A stretch of DNA of 64,000 nt. Source: Anaeromicrobium sediminis. Lineage in GTDB: Bacteria; Bacillota; Clostridia; Peptostreptococcales; Thermotaleaceae. The position numbers were made by a program, and so were the translations under genes. The stretch is from NCBI RefSeq assembly GCF_002270055.1, contig NZ_NIBG01000015.1, positions 347 to 64,346 on the forward strand, read 5' to 3'. Within the stretch, counting starts at the first letter, position 1. Each line of letters begins with the position of its first letter. Positions 25,560 through 37,441 of the stretch are shown piece by piece. Below the pieces are notes generated by a model, which ran no database searches, was not told where the DNA came from, and was given only the letters and a program-made list of their open reading frames with translations.

Positions 25560-28004
25560 CTATTCTTCAATTACTTCTTCTATTTCGTTTGCCACTTTAG
25601 CTATGGATACTATACTATCACCTTCATCAACTCTCATTAAGGTTACTCCTTGAGTATGTCTACCCATAATTGAAACATCCTTAGATTCAAGTCTGATTAC
25701 TACACCATTTGTATTTATAAGCATAATCTCATCAGTGTCAGTTACTACCTTTGCTCCTACTAAATGTCCAGTTTTGTCCTTAACATTATAAGTAAGTAGG
25801 CCTTTTCCACCTCTGTTTTGGCTCTTATACTCACTTAAGTCAGTTCTTTTACCAAAACCAAACTGGCTTACTACTAGTAGGTCTGCACCCTCTTCTATTA
25901 ATTCCATAGCAACTACTATATCATCAGAATCTAAACTCATAGCTTTAACTCCCATGGCAGCTCTACCCATATCACGAACATCCTTTTCGCTAAATCTTAT
26001 GGATTTACCACTTTGAGAAACGATTATTACTTCATCGTCACCATTAGTTTGCTTTACACTTATTAGCTCATCATCATCTCTTAAACTAATAGCTATAAGG
26101 CCTGATTTTCTAGAAGTATCAAATTGAGTTAAGTCAGTTTTCTTAATAATACCGTTTCTAGTTACAGCTATTAAGTACTTTTCTTTCTCAAATTTCTTAA
26201 CTGGAATTACAGCCGTTATCTTTTCACTTGGGTTTAGCTGAAGTAGATTTACTATAGCTGTACCCTTAGCCTGTCTTTTAGCCTCAGGAATTTCATAAGC
26301 CTTAAGTCTATATACTCTTCCCCTATTAGTGAAGAACAACAGATAATTATGAGTAGACGTTATGAATAATCTCTCAACAAAGTCTTCTTCCCTAGTAGTA
26401 AGACCTGTAATTCCTTTACCGCCTCTTCTTTGACTCTTATAAGTATCAGCTGGAATTCTCTTAATGTATCCTAGATGAGTTAATGTTATTGCCACATCTT
26501 CCTCATCAATTAAGTCTTCTATATCAATTTCATCTTCAGAGAAGGATATAGCCGTTCTTCTAGGGTCATTATATTTTTCTTTTATTTCTAGAATCTCTTC
26601 TCTAATTATGTTTAAAAGAAGATGTTCATTAGCTAATATTTCTCTAAATTTGTTTATTAACTTAATTAATTCTTCATACTCTTCTTCTATTTTTCCACGT
26701 TCTAAACCAGTTAACTTTTGAAGTCTCATATCTAGTATGGCCTTAGCTTGAACTTCTGTAAGCCCAAACCTACTCATAAGTCCTTCTCTTGCTTCGTTAA
26801 CGTTGGCAGAACTTCTAATTAAAGAAATCACTTCATCAATATTATCAAGGGCTATTTTTAAACCTTCTAATATGTGAGCTCTATCCTCTGCTTTTCTTAA
26901 ATCATATTGAGTTCTTCTAGTAACTACATCCTTTTGATGTTCAAGGTAATGTCTTACTAATTCATATAAGTTAAGAATCTTTGGTTGCCCATTAACTAAG
27001 GCAATCATTATAATACTGAATGTATCTTGAAGTTGCGTATGCTTATAAAGTTTATTAAGAACTATGTTAGCATTAACATCTCTCTTTAATTCTACAACTA
27101 TACGCATACCATTTCTATCCGATTCATCTCTTAAATCAGATATACCTTCAATCTTTTTATCTCTAACAAGATCTGCTATCTTTTCTATAAGCCTAGCCTT
27201 ATTTACCTGGTATGGAATTTCTGTAGCAATTATTCTACTCTTTCCCTTACCCATATCTTCAATTTCCACATTGGCTCTTACAGTAACTTTTCCTTGACCA
27301 GTTCTATAAGCATCTTTTATAGATTCTTTTCCCATTATGGTAGCCCCTGTTGGGAAGTCTGGACCTTTTACTATTTGTATTAAATCTTCTACTGTAGCTT
27401 CTTTATCATCTATTAGTTTAACTGTAGCATCTATTACTTCACCTAAGTTGTGTGGTGGAATAGATGTGGCCATACCAACGGCTATACCATTAGAACCATT
27501 TACCAATAGATTAGGGAATCTACTTGGAAGTACTTTAGGTTCTTTTAATGTTTCATCAAAGTTTGGTGCGAAGTCTACAGTTTCCTTTTCAATATCTCTT
27601 AACATTTCTACAGCTAGCTTTTGCATTTTTGCTTCCGTATAACGCATTGCAGCTGCACCGTCACCATCTACAGAACCGAAGTTTCCATGGCCATTTACTA
27701 ATAGATATCTTATAGAGAAATCCTGTGCCATTCTTACCATTGCATCGTATACAGACGTGTCACCGTGTGGGTGGTACTTACCAAGTACGTCTCCAACGAT
27801 ACGTGCTGATTTTCTATGTGGTTTCTCTGGGCTTAGACCCAGTTCATTCATTGCGTATAGAATTCTTCTGTGAACAGGTTTTAGTCCATCCCTAACATCA
27901 GGTAGAGCTCTTCCTACAATTACACTCATGGCATAATCTATGTAGGATTTTTTCATTTCCTGTTCTATGTCCACCTGAATAATTTTAGTTTGATCTTCTA
28001 TCAT
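25560..28004 (-). CDS. gyrA: DNA gyrase subunit A
   Basis: This 814-aa subunit cuts and rejoins DNA in gyrase and introduces negative supercoils with GyrB. The N-terminal [20 protein letters not shown] holds the QRDR helices ([12 protein letters not shown]), and the catalytic Tyr is in [10 protein letters not shown]. The C-terminal beta-pinwheel contains the GyrA box QRRGGKG (about residues 526-532), which separates gyrase from topoisomerase IV ParC. The start follows AAGGGGGC. It lies 21 nt after gyrB. Confidence 0.98.
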   Translation of the reverse strand: MIEDQTKIIQVDIEQEMKKSYIDYAMSVIVGRALPDVRDGLKPVHRRILYAMNELGLSPEKPHRKSARIVGDVLGKYHPHGDTSVYDAMVRMAQDFSIRYLLVNGHGNFGSVDGDGAAAMRYTEAKMQKLAVEMLRDIEKETVDFAPNFDETLKEPKVLPSRFPNLLVNGSNGIAVGMATSIPPHNLGEVIDATVKLIDDKEATVEDLIQIVKGPDFPTGATIMGKESIKDAYRTGQGKVTVRANVEIEDMGKGKSRIIATEIPYQVNKARLIEKIADLVRDKKIEGISDLRDESDRNGMRIVVELKRDVNANIVLNKLYKHTQLQDTFSIIMIALVNGQPKILNLYELVRHYLEHQKDVVTRRTQYDLRKAEDRAHILEGLKIALDNIDEVISLIRSSANVNEAREGLMSRFGLTEVQAKAILDMRLQKLTGLERGKIEEEYEELIKLINKFREILANEHLLLNIIREEILEIKEKYNDPRRTAISFSEDEIDIEDLIDEEDVAITLTHLGYIKRIPADTYKSQRRGGKGITGLTTREEDFVERLFITSTHNYLLFFTNRGRVYRLKAYEIPEAKRQAKGTAIVNLLQLNPSEKITAVIPVKKFEKEKYLIAVTRNGIIKKTDLTQFDTSRKSGLIAISLRDDDELISVKQTNGDDEVIIVSQSGKSIRFSEKDVRDMGRAAMGVKAMSLDSDDIVVAMELIEEGADLLVVSQFGFGKRTDLSEYKSQNRGGKGLLTYNVKDKTGHLVGAKVVTDTDEIMLINTNGVVIRLESKDVSIMGRHTQGVTLMRVDEGDSIVSIAKVANEIEEVIEE

Positions 28005-28025
28005 TCTTTTGCCCCCTTAGACAAA

Positions 28026-29957
<1,932 letters not shown>

Positions 29958-30050
29958 TTATATAGCTATAAATCCTTAAATTAAAGCTCATATTTCACAT
30001 TTATTTTATAGGGTTCCCTATCTAACTATTTACTCATAACTTTCTCAACC

Positions 30051-30350
30051 TTATTTTTCATCTATATATATATCTTCCACGTTATTGGCTCTTTTTTGAA
30101 GAGTTACAGATGATATGGGAGAATAGTAAACTACAGTTTTTATAACTTTTCGCTTTTTATTTATTTCTACCTTTTCTGTTATAACACAGGATTTTATTTT
30201 GTCATCGGATATTTTACGTACAAATTCTTCTTCTTCTATAACCTTTAAAAACTCTCTTCCTGTTTTAGACTTCTTAAAGGTTTCATAATCCAATATAGAA
30301 ATAATATTCTTTCTTGGAACTACCACATCTCTCCCCAAATGAAGGAACAT
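30051..30350 (-). CDS. remB: DUF370 family protein RemB (YaaB)
   Basis: This 99-aa protein starts MFLHLGRDVVVPRKNIISIL and ends in the YYSPISSVTLQKRANN segment, both typical of RemB/YaaB (DUF370). It is a homolog of the biofilm regulator RemA and is found between recF and gyrB in Bacillus. A role as a DNA-binding or matrix regulator is inferred from the family only. The frame continues to 30374, but GAGGAGTG precedes ATG 30350. Confidence 0.87.
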   Translation of the reverse strand: MFLHLGRDVVVPRKNIISILDYETFKKSKTGREFLKVIEEEEFVRKISDDKIKSCVITEKVEINKKRKVIKTVVYYSPISSVTLQKRANNVEDIYIDEK

Positions 30351-30441
30351 AAAAATCACTCCTCGAAAAATCATCCACCTTCTATTATAACCCTTTATTA
30401 ACTTATATACAAAAGATTTAAAATGGATAGTTTATATTTGA

Positions 30442-31548
30442 TCATCTACTCCTATTCACTTGAGCATTTTCAACATGAAAAATAAAAGCTTCATCCATAT
30501 TCAACTCTTCTAAATTATTTATCTCCGTAGTAGTAATAAATAATTGGACGTCTTTTAATGCCTTTATTAAAAAGTTTTGTCTATTAATATCTAGTTCTGA
30601 CATGACATCATCTAATAGCAATACGGGATATTCTCCCGTTTCTCCCTTTACAAGTTCAATTTCAGCTAACTTTAATGATAATGCACAAGTTCTTTGTTGT
30701 CCCTGAGATCCAAAGCTTCTTATATCTATCTTATCAATGAAAACTCCTAAATCATCTCTATGGGGCCCTACCGTAGTAGTTCCCCTTTTTATATCTATTT
30801 TTAGAGCTTCTTTTAACTGCTTTTTAAACATATCTTTTAGCTTGTTAGTATCTTCTACATAATCTATATTGCTCAGATAAGTCACTTCCAAGTTTTCCCT
30901 GTTGTTAGTTATCTTCCTATGTATAAGCCTACTAAGTGGCGTTATTCTCTTTACAAATCTAGCCCTTTCCTCAATAATCTTAACACCCACATCAATTAAT
31001 TTTTCATCCCATACTTCTAACATGAATTCATTATCTTTTCCCCTCATGTTTTTTAATAGATGATTTCTCTGTATAAGTATTTTGTTGTAACTATTTAGAT
31101 TGTGGAAATAATAGGGTTTCATTTGAGAGAGTTCATTGTCCATAAACTTACGTCTTTCTGATGGGCCTTCTTTTATAAGTCTTAAGTCTTCTGGAGAAAA
31201 TATGACTACATATATATTATTTAATATCTCAGAATTTTTACTTAAAGATAATTTATTTACTTTTATACGCTTTTTTTTGTTAGCTACTAATTTTATTTCA
31301 ACTTCCACGTTGGAATACTTTTTTTGTCCTTCTACTTTTATGTAGGACTGATTTCTATTAAACATTATGAGTTCCTTATCCTTACTAGTTCTAAAGGACT
31401 TCCCTAGTGAACTCATATATATGGCTTCTACTATGTTAGTTTTGCCTTGGGCATTATTTCCTACAAATATATTTAATTTTTCATTTAAATCCAATTCTAA
31501 TTCTTTATAATTTCTAAAGTTTATCAACTTTAATCTTTTTAAATACAC
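30442..31548 (-). CDS. recF: DNA replication and repair protein RecF
   Basis: This SMC-like ATPase helps load RecA at gaps in DNA. It is about 368 aa. Walker A is GNNAQGKTNIVEAIY (residues 31-45 from the start used), the signature is FGSQGQQRTCALSLKLAE and Walker B is YPVLLLDDVMSELD. The GTG at 31548 (VYLKRLKLINFRNY) is preferred because AAGGGG lies 8 nt before it. The frame opens at another GTG, 31557, which overlaps the ribosome-binding site. It starts 19 nt after yaaA. Confidence 0.95.
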   Translation of the reverse strand: MYLKRLKLINFRNYKELELDLNEKLNIFVGNNAQGKTNIVEAIYMSSLGKSFRTSKDKELIMFNRNQSYIKVEGQKKYSNVEVEIKLVANKKKRIKVNKLSLSKNSEILNNIYVVIFSPEDLRLIKEGPSERRKFMDNELSQMKPYYFHNLNSYNKILIQRNHLLKNMRGKDNEFMLEVWDEKLIDVGVKIIEERARFVKRITPLSRLIHRKITNNRENLEVTYLSNIDYVEDTNKLKDMFKKQLKEALKIDIKRGTTTVGPHRDDLGVFIDKIDIRSFGSQGQQRTCALSLKLAEIELVKGETGEYPVLLLDDVMSELDINRQNFLIKALKDVQLFITTTEINNLEELNMDEAFIFHVENAQVNRSR

Positions 31549-31566
31549 CAGATGCACCCCTTGAAA

Positions 31567-31773
31567 TTAAATAACCTCAATTAACTCGCCTTCAACTTGA
31601 ACTCTATCTCCTTTGTATATCTTTTTACCACGCCTAGTTTCTACTTCCCCATTAACAGTAACTTCTCCTGATGTTATAAGGAACTTTGCATGACCACCCG
31701 TTTGAACCACTGCTGAAAGTTTTAATAATTTATCTAACTGAATGAATTCTCCGTTAATCTTAATTTTATCCAT
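31567..31773 (-). CDS. yaaA: S4-domain RNA-binding protein YaaA
   Basis: This 68-aa protein consists of a single S4 domain (FIQLDKLLKLSAVVQTGGHA, then the VNGEVETRRGKKIYKGD loop). It is the conserved small gene between dnaN and recF in Firmicutes. The family binds RNA and has been linked to ribosome assembly. AGGAGG precedes the ATG. The gene starts after the dnaN terminator, so it may have its own promoter or depend on read-through. Confidence 0.93.
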   Translation of the reverse strand: MDKIKINGEFIQLDKLLKLSAVVQTGGHAKFLITSGEVTVNGEVETRRGKKIYKGDRVQVEGELIEVI

Positions 31774-31851
31774 AATTTTTCCTCCTGTATATTAATCACC
31801 TAATTTAGTATGTGATTTATTTAATATAATTAAACCCACTCCAAACTCTTA

Positions 31852-31876
31852 AAAGGGACTCTTAAGAGCCCCTTTA
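31852..31876 (-). terminator. Terminator after dnaN
   Basis: AAAGGGACTC and GAGCCCCTTT pair around TTAA with one mismatch, directly after the dnaN stop. Only four T follow, so read-through into yaaA-recF is likely. Confidence 0.6.
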
Positions 31877-31879
31877 ATT

Positions 31880-32983
31880 TTATTCAACTATTCTAACTGG
31901 TAATATTAAGTAAGTGTAGTTTTCATTGTCTGTAGGTTTTATAATACAAGGACTTACATTAGTTGTAAATTCCAATTGAATCTGTTCACTATCTATTATT
32001 TTTAAAGCATCTATAAAGTATTTTGAATTAAATCCTATATCTAAATCATTTCCCTCTAAATCTATATTTACACTTTCTAGTACATTTCCTATTTCTGCGT
32101 TTGAAGTTATAGTAAGTTCTTCATCTCTTACGGAGAATTTCACTAAATTGTTTTTTCCCTCTTTTGCAAGTAAGGATGCACGCTCTATACTATTTAGTAA
32201 CTCCTTTGTATTTACATTTAGTCTAGATTTATAGTCTGTAGGAATAATTTGTTTGTAATTAATAAATTCTCCTTCTAATAATCTAGAAACTACTTTAGTA
32301 TTATTCATATTAAATAATATGTGCTTATCTGTGATATAAATTCTAACCTCTTGACCTTCTTCTTCTGATAATAAACGGTTTATTTCATTTAAGGTTTTTG
32401 CTGGAATAACAGCCTTTCCTTCAAAATCACTTTTTATGCTAGCCTCCCTTAAAGCCAATCTGTATCCGTCTAGGGCAACCATGTTTATAGTTTCCGGTTC
32501 TAATTTCATAAGAACACCCATTAAAATAGGCCTTGTTTCATCTATGGCAGTGGCAAATACTGTTTGTCTGATCATGTTTTTTAATAGGTCCTGTGAAATA
32601 GTATATTCATAATCTTCTTCTACTTCTGGTAGATCAGGAAAATCTTCTGGATTTTGTCCCAGCAATGTAAACTCTGAGTTTTTACATCTTATAATTGTTT
32701 TATTATTATCTTTTACTTCTATTTCTATATTATCATCAGGAAGCTTTCTTACAATGTCTCCTAAAATTCTAGCTGATAATACAAGAGAACCTTCTTCTAT
32801 TATTTCTGCTTCTATATAATTTTCAATTCCTATTTCCAAATCCGTTCCAACTAATTTTAATTTATCATTATATGCTTCAAGTAAAATCCCTTTTAAAATA
32901 GGTAGATTGCTTTTAGATGAAATTGCTTTTTGGACAGTTCCTATTCCAGAAGCTAATACTTTTTGGCTACAAATAAACTTCAT
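31880..32983 (-). CDS. dnaN: DNA polymerase III beta subunit (sliding clamp)
   Basis: This 367-aa protein has three clamp domains. The N-terminal KFICSQKVLASGIGTVQKAIS and the C-terminal YTYLILPVRIVE are typical. It forms the ring that tethers polymerase III to DNA. The start ATG (32983) is preceded by AAGGAGG, with a perfect DnaA box (32985-32993) between the two. The gene is downstream of dnaA across a 236-nt gap that contains the probable unwinding site. Confidence 0.97.
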   Translation of the reverse strand: MKFICSQKVLASGIGTVQKAISSKSNLPILKGILLEAYNDKLKLVGTDLEIGIENYIEAEIIEEGSLVLSARILGDIVRKLPDDNIEIEVKDNNKTIIRCKNSEFTLLGQNPEDFPDLPEVEEDYEYTISQDLLKNMIRQTVFATAIDETRPILMGVLMKLEPETINMVALDGYRLALREASIKSDFEGKAVIPAKTLNEINRLLSEEEGQEVRIYITDKHILFNMNNTKVVSRLLEGEFINYKQIIPTDYKSRLNVNTKELLNSIERASLLAKEGKNNLVKFSVRDEELTITSNAEIGNVLESVNIDLEGNDLDIGFNSKYFIDALKIIDSEQIQLEFTTNVSPCIIKPTDNENYTYLILPVRIVE

Positions 32984-32984
32984 T

Positions 32985-32993
32985 TGTGGATAA
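32985..32993 (-). promoter_or_regulatory. DnaA box between the dnaN ribosome-binding site and start codon
   Basis: Perfect TTATCCACA on the minus strand, placed exactly between AAGGAGG and ATG of dnaN, where DnaA binding could touch both origin function and dnaN expression. Confidence 0.7.
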
Positions 32994-32999
32994 CCTCCT

Positions 33000-33144
33000 T
33001 TTGCTTTTAAACATAAATAAATATAAATTTTTAGTAGTAATAGTAGTAGGGCCTGTGAATTTGTGGATAAGTGCTTTTTTCTTTAAAATACTAACAGTTA
33101 TCCAATATAATAACTTGTTAATATATATCTAATAGTTATCCACA
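33000..33144 (-). other. oriC unwinding region: AT-rich tract, DnaA-trios and DnaA boxes
   Basis: Read on the minus strand, the region has a DnaA box TTATCCACA (33144-33136) and a second one (33070-33062). A partial box and a GGCCC block follow. Then comes TACTACTATTACTACTA, the complement of the TAG-repeat tract at 33032-33049, and finally an A/T-only-like stretch toward dnaN. This order (box, GC block, trios, AT-rich DNA) matches the basal unwinding system described for Bacillus subtilis. It is the likeliest DNA-unwinding site. Confidence 0.8.
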
Positions 33145-33219
33145 TATTCTACTATACCCCATGATGTATAAGTTATTAACATTTTATTAAGAAAGAATAC
33201 ACACCTAATTGTGAATTAA

Positions 33220-34560
33220 TTATTTCTCTTTTATATCCTTTATAATGACCTCCATTTTTTCTTTAACATTAGAATCTTTTTCAATATCCTTTGATATTTT
33301 TTCATGGGCATGTATAACAGTAGTATGATCTCTTCCTCCAAATTCTTCACCAATCTTAGGAAGGGATAGATCTGTTAATTCTCTACTTAAATACATGGCA
33401 ATCTGTCTAGGATAGGCAATGGATCTAGGTCTTCTTTTAGAGCTAAAATCTTCTAATTTTATAGAATAGTGCTGTGCAACTACTTCCTTTATAAGTTGTA
33501 TATTTATTTGTTTAGGCCTATTAGACGAAATAATATCCTTTAGAGCTTCTGTAGCAAGTTCAATAGTCACATCCTTATTTGTTAAGGATGAATAGGCTAC
33601 AATTCTTATTAGTGCCCCTTCTAATTCTCTAATATTAGATTGAATCTTCTTTGCTATATAGTGCATAACTTCATTTGGTACGCTAATACCTTCTATTTCG
33701 GCCTTTTTTCTTAAAATTGCTATTCTAGTTTCAAAGTCTGGAGCTTGAATATCAGTAATAAGACCCCATTCGAACCTTGAACGTAGACGATCCTCTAGGG
33801 TAGGTATTTCCTTTGGTGGTCTATCACTAGATATGATAATCTGCTTATTAGCTTCATGTAGAGCATTGAACGTATGGAAAAACTCTTCTTGAGTACGTTC
33901 TTTACCAGCTATAAACTGAATATCATCTATTAAAAGTACATCTATATTTCTATACTTATTTCTAAAAGCTTCATTCTTATCATCTCTAATGGAATTGATA
34001 AGTTCATTTGTAAATTTCTCAGAAGAAACGTATACCACTTTAGAACTAGGATTTTGTCCTAAAATAAAGTGACCAATAGCGTGCATCAAGTGAGTTTTAC
34101 CAAGTCCAACACCACCATATAAAAAGAGAGGGTTGTAGGCCTTAGCAGGAGCTTCTGCAACGGCTAATGAAGCAGCATGAGCAAATCTATTACTATTACC
34201 GATTACAAAGGTATCGAATACGTATTTAGGATTCAAATTTAAATTGTCAAATTGCTCTGCTTGTACTATCTTTTTTTCTGTAGATTTAGATGCTTTTAAA
34301 TACGACTCACTACCTGGTATGGTGAATTCTAAGTTGTACTCCTTAGAAGTAATTTGTTTTAAAGCATTTGAAATTAAACTAGCATATCTTGCCTCTAAAA
34401 TTCCTTTAGAGAAATCATTAGCTACAGCTAAAACTATGCGATCGTTGTGAAGGGCTATGGGTTCTATAGGCTTTAACCAAGTATTGTAACTAACCTCAGT
34501 AAGTTCTGTTTTTAAAAGATTTAAAGCCATTTGCCATATTTCACTTAAATTAGTGTTCAT
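33220..34560 (-). CDS. dnaA: Chromosomal replication initiator DnaA
   Basis: This 446-aa initiator has domain I at 1-80 (TWLKPIEPI), a linker and the AAA+ domain with Walker [11 protein letters not shown] (about 148-157). Walker B is [10 protein letters not shown] and sensor 1 is SSDRPPKEI. Domain IV carries the box-binding helix [15 protein letters not shown]. It binds the TTATNCACA boxes on both sides of its own gene. The minus-strand start at 34560 follows AAGGAGG. Upstream lies the box cluster shared with rpmH. Confidence 0.98.
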   Translation of the reverse strand: MNTNLSEIWQMALNLLKTELTEVSYNTWLKPIEPIALHNDRIVLAVANDFSKGILEARYASLISNALKQITSKEYNLEFTIPGSESYLKASKSTEKKIVQAEQFDNLNLNPKYVFDTFVIGNSNRFAHAASLAVAEAPAKAYNPLFLYGGVGLGKTHLMHAIGHFILGQNPSSKVVYVSSEKFTNELINSIRDDKNEAFRNKYRNIDVLLIDDIQFIAGKERTQEEFFHTFNALHEANKQIIISSDRPPKEIPTLEDRLRSRFEWGLITDIQAPDFETRIAILRKKAEIEGISVPNEVMHYIAKKIQSNIRELEGALIRIVAYSSLTNKDVTIELATEALKDIISSNRPKQINIQLIKEVVAQHYSIKLEDFSSKRRPRSIAYPRQIAMYLSRELTDLSLPKIGEEFGGRDHTTVIHAHEKISKDIEKDSNVKEKMEVIIKDIKEK

Positions 34561-35035
34561 AGGATAACCTCCTTAAGGAAAAAATATAAATATATGATAA
34601 AAAAATTAAATTTTTAATGAATATCCACAAATTATACACAGAAAATGTGGATAATTTTTTCAAAAACAACAAAATGTGAGTATAATTTTTAAAAAGTGGG
34701 AAATTAATAACCTTGTGGATAGTTTATGGATAAAATGTTGAAATAATGCCAAAAAAAAAGCTTGTACACAATGTTATTAATAACTTTTAAGAATTATTAA
34801 CAGGAAATAAGTATTGTAATTACTGATTGTCTACAAGTAACCATATAGTTATACACAGATTTATCCACACAGTGTGTATAACTGTTGATATGTGAAATGA
34901 TTTTTTAACATATTAACAATTTTTATTTAATGATATCAAATAAAGTAGACCTTTTCAATCATATACACGAATTTATCCACAACAAAAAAACTAGGGTGGA
35001 TAAATTTGTCCACATAACTGTAGAAAATATCCAGC
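34561..35035. other. oriC box cluster between dnaA and rpmH
   Basis: The gap holds perfect TTATNCACA boxes at 34632-34640 (+), 34646-34654 (-), 34849-34857 (+), 34861-34869 (+), 34873-34881 (-) and 34973-34981 (+). One-mismatch sites lie at 34621-34629, 34714-34722, 34995-35003 and 35006-35014. Together with the dnaA-dnaN gap this gives a bipartite origin as in Bacillus. Gene strand switches here, and all flanking housekeeping genes point outward. No coding sequence is seen. Confidence 0.88.
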
Positions 35036-35064
35036 TTGACAGATTATTCTTATGAAGTTATAAT
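35036..35064 (+). promoter_or_regulatory. Consensus promoter of rpmH
   Basis: TTGACA (35036-35041), a 17-nt spacer and TATAAT (35059-35064): an exact sigma-A consensus about 78 nt before rpmH. Confidence 0.9.
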
Positions 35065-35141
35065 AATTTAGTAATGTCAATTTTAAAGTAAATTTGGTTA
35101 GTATCATATATATAGGTGAATTGAGAAGGGGGTGTTCTAAA

Positions 35142-35276
35142 ATGAAAAGAACTTATCAACCAAAAAAGAGACAGAGAAAGAAAGAGCATGGATTCAGAAA
35201 AAGAATGAAGACTGCAGCAGGAAGAAACATATTAAAAAAACGTAGAAGAAGAGGCAGAAAAAGTTTGACTGCATAA
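35142..35276 (+). CDS. rpmH: 50S ribosomal protein L34
   Basis: This 44-aa L34 protein starts [18 protein letters not shown] and ends in [13 protein letters not shown]. It is the standard small basic ribosomal protein beside the origin. The frame extends upstream to 35094, but the true start is ATG 35142 after AGAAGGGGGTG. It is first of rpmH-rnpA-yidD-yidC-jag, which is read away from dnaA. Confidence 0.97.
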   Translation: MKRTYQPKKRQRKKEHGFRKRMKTAAGRNILKKRRRRGRKSLTA

Positions 35277-35301
35277 GGCCGCATAATTAGTGGCCTTTTT
35301 C
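35275..35301 (+). terminator. Weak terminator or attenuator between rpmH and rnpA
   Basis: AAGGCC (35275-35280) and GGCCTT (35292-35297) pair over an 11-nt loop and are followed by T-rich sequence. A weak hairpin would leave excess rpmH message over rnpA. Confidence 0.5.
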
Positions 35302-35358
35302 TATAATTTCTATATATTATAGGAAAATTCAAATTATCTTTTGAAAGAAGGCTAATAA

Positions 35359-35694
35359 ATGAAGGAAACTTTACGATTAAGAGATAAGAAAGTATTCGGT
35401 AGAATATATAAGAAAGGGTCTTCTTTAGCCAATAAGTATTTAGTGTTGTTCTTTATGAAAAACGACTTAGATGTAAATAGAGTTGGTTTTATCGCAAGTA
35501 AAAAAGTTGGAAAGAGTACAGTAAGAAATAGAGCAAGGCGATTGATGAAAGAAAGTTTTAGAAAATTTGAAATACAATTAGAAAAAGGTTATGACATAGT
35601 AATAATAGCCAGAAAAAATATAGTAGATGTTTCAGGGAATGATGTTGATAAAGCCATGAAACATGCTTTAAAGAAGTCTAAACTACTTAAATAG
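35359..35694 (+). CDS. rnpA: Ribonuclease P protein component
   Basis: This 111-aa basic protein assists RNase P RNA in maturing tRNA 5' ends. The RNR signature is visible as KKVGKSTVRNRARRLMKESFR (about residues 50-70, split by family convention). AAAGAAGG lies 8-9 nt before ATG. It is followed without a gap by yidD. Confidence 0.97.
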   Translation: MKETLRLRDKKVFGRIYKKGSSLANKYLVLFFMKNDLDVNRVGFIASKKVGKSTVRNRARRLMKESFRKFEIQLEKGYDIVIIARKNIVDVSGNDVDKAMKHALKKSKLLK

Positions 35695-35922
35695 GTGAAA
35701 ATATTGAATATAATGAAGGAAATTCTAATATTCATGGTGAAGTTATATAGAAGGTATATCTCACCATTGAAAAAACCATCTTGTAGATTTTATCCTACCT
35801 GCTCCCAATATGCCCTAGAAGCTTTAAAAAAGTATGGTGCATTTAAAGGGAGTTATTTGGCTATAAAAAGAATTTTAAAATGTCATCCTTTTCATCCAGG
35901 TGGTTATGATCCTTTAAAATAG
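35695..35922 (+). CDS. yidD: Membrane protein insertion efficiency factor YidD
   Basis: This protein of up to 75 aa has the YidD hallmark [19 protein letters not shown] and HPGGYDPLK, and an N-terminal amphipathic helix ([14 protein letters not shown]). It assists YidC-dependent membrane insertion. GTG 35695 directly follows the rnpA stop. An ATG at 35713 would give a 69-aa protein, closer to the usual length. Neither has a strong ribosome-binding site, so the start is uncertain. Confidence 0.9.
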   Translation: MKILNIMKEILIFMVKLYRRYISPLKKPSCRFYPTCSQYALEALKKYGAFKGSYLAIKRILKCHPFHPGGYDPLK

Positions 35923-35942
35923 ATTGAGTGGGAGGTAAACAC

Positions 35943-36608
35943 ATGATAACAGCAATAGCTAAGCCCTTAGGTATGTTACTTAATGTATTATATTCTGTAG
36001 TGGGAAATTATGGAGTCGCCATAATATTATTTACATTAGTAGTTAAACTTTTCTTATTACCTTTGACGTTCAAGCAGTTGAAGAGTACTAGTAAAATGAC
36101 AGAAATTCAACCAGAGTTGAAGAAAATACAGGAAAAGTATAAGAATGATAAAGAAAAATTAAATCAGAAGACTATGGAGTTATACCAAAAGCATAAAATA
36201 AATCCTGTTGCAGGATGTTTACCTTTATTAATACAAATGCCTATATTATTTGGTTTGTTTGCCGTGTTAAGAGAGCCAGGAACTTATGCTGGAGAAGCTA
36301 TTTTAACGGCTAGTATGGAACCATTTTTATGGATGAGCAGTTTAAAGGAACCAGACTTATGGATACTTCCAATATTAGCAGCTGTAACTACGTATTTTTC
36401 AATTAAGAGTAGTTCGGGAGCAAATTCACAAGCTGCAGAAAATCAAACAATGAAGACTATGAATATGATTATGCCAGTTATGATTTTATTTTGGGGACGT
36501 GGATTTCCAGCAGGACTATGTCTATATTGGGTAGTGAGTAATCTATTCCAAATGGTACAACAGATGGTGATGCCTAAGCCAGGAACATCTAAGGAGGAAT
36601 TGAGTTAA
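35943..36608 (+). CDS. yidC: Membrane protein insertase YidC (Oxa1 type)
   Basis: This 221-aa polytopic insertase has a first membrane segment around YGVAIILFTLVVKLFLLPLTF and the conserved basic KQLKSTSKMTEIQPELKKIQ loop. PVAGCLPLLIQMPILFGLF and the last segments around LCLYWVVSNLFQM follow. There is no lipoprotein Cys signal, as common for clostridial YidC. TGGGAGG precedes ATG 35943; the frame opens at GTG 35928. It lies between yidD and jag. Confidence 0.93.
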   Translation: MITAIAKPLGMLLNVLYSVVGNYGVAIILFTLVVKLFLLPLTFKQLKSTSKMTEIQPELKKIQEKYKNDKEKLNQKTMELYQKHKINPVAGCLPLLIQMPILFGLFAVLREPGTYAGEAILTASMEPFLWMSSLKEPDLWILPILAAVTTYFSIKSSSGANSQAAENQTMKTMNMIMPVMILFWGRGFPAGLCLYWVVSNLFQMVQQMVMPKPGTSKEELS

Positions 36609-36609
36609 T

Positions 36610-37227
36610 ATGAAGTTCACAGAAAAGACAGGAAAAACTGTAGAAGAAGCTGTGAAAAATGCCCTTGAAGAGCTAAACGTAGGAAGAGAAGAAGTCGATA
36701 TTGAAGTATTAGAAGTACCAAGCCGTGGCATTTTCGGATTAATAGGGACTAGACCAGCAAAGATAAAAGTTACTGTTATAGATAATCCAGAAAAAAAAGC
36801 GACAGAATTTCTAGAAGATATGTTAGAAAAAATGAACATAGTAGCAAAATATAGAACTAAATTAGAAAATAATACTCTAAACCTAGAAATTATAGGAAGT
36901 AACATGGGTGTATTAATAGGTAAAAGAGGACAGACGTTAGATGCTATCCAATATCTTGTAAGTTTAGTAGTAAATAAAGAACGAGATGAATATGTAAGGG
37001 TAGTTTTAGATACTGAAAACTATAGAAGAAAAAGAAAACAAACCTTAATAAAATTAGCAAATAAATTGGCATATAAAGCAAAATCTACTAGTAGAGATGT
37101 GGTTTTAGAGCCAATGAACCCATATGAAAGAAGAATAATTCATGCTGCTTTACAAAACCACCCACATGTGGTTACAAAGAGTAAAGGTGAAGAGCCTTTT
37201 AGAAAAGTAGTAATTGAAGTAAAATAA
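36610..37227 (+). CDS. jag: RNA-binding protein Jag/KhpB
   Basis: This 205-aa protein has an N-terminal Jag domain (VEEAVKNALEELN, VLEVPSRGIFGLIGTRPAK). A KH domain follows with GXXG-like IGKRGQTLDAIQYLVSL (about 100-120) and then a C-terminal R3H domain (PMNPYERRIIHAALQNHP). KhpB proteins bind RNA and affect cell division and sporulation. AAGGAGG lies 11-12 nt before the ATG. It is the last gene of the rpmH cluster and is followed by a terminator. Confidence 0.95.
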   Translation: MKFTEKTGKTVEEAVKNALEELNVGREEVDIEVLEVPSRGIFGLIGTRPAKIKVTVIDNPEKKATEFLEDMLEKMNIVAKYRTKLENNTLNLEIIGSNMGVLIGKRGQTLDAIQYLVSLVVNKERDEYVRVVLDTENYRRKRKQTLIKLANKLAYKAKSTSRDVVLEPMNPYERRIIHAALQNHPHVVTKSKGEEPFRKVVIEVK

Positions 37228-37235
37228 ATTAACTA

Positions 37236-37263
37236 AAAACCCAGTATATTTTACTGGGTTTTA
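37236..37263 (+). terminator. Terminator after jag
   Basis: AAAACCCAGTA (37236-37246) and TACTGGGTTTT (37252-37262): perfect 11-bp stem with a 5-nt loop and a T-run. Confidence 0.85.
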
Positions 37264-37330
37264 TTATTGTGAAGAATTAATGAAATACATATATGGAATA
37301 ATATAAAGAAGTAATAGGATAATACTCTTT

Positions 37331-37360
37331 ACAAAAGACCGTATTTTAATATAAATTATA
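37331..37360 (+). promoter_or_regulatory. Possible promoter of mnmE
   Basis: TTTACA followed after about 16 nt by TATAAA within the 178-nt gap between the jag terminator and mnmE. Assigned by pattern only. Confidence 0.4.
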
Positions 37361-37441
37361 GTTTAGGACTTAGAGATAGAATAAATCTAATCTCTTAACC
37401 CTAAACACTAAACCAAGGAAAGAAAAAATAGAGGTGATATA

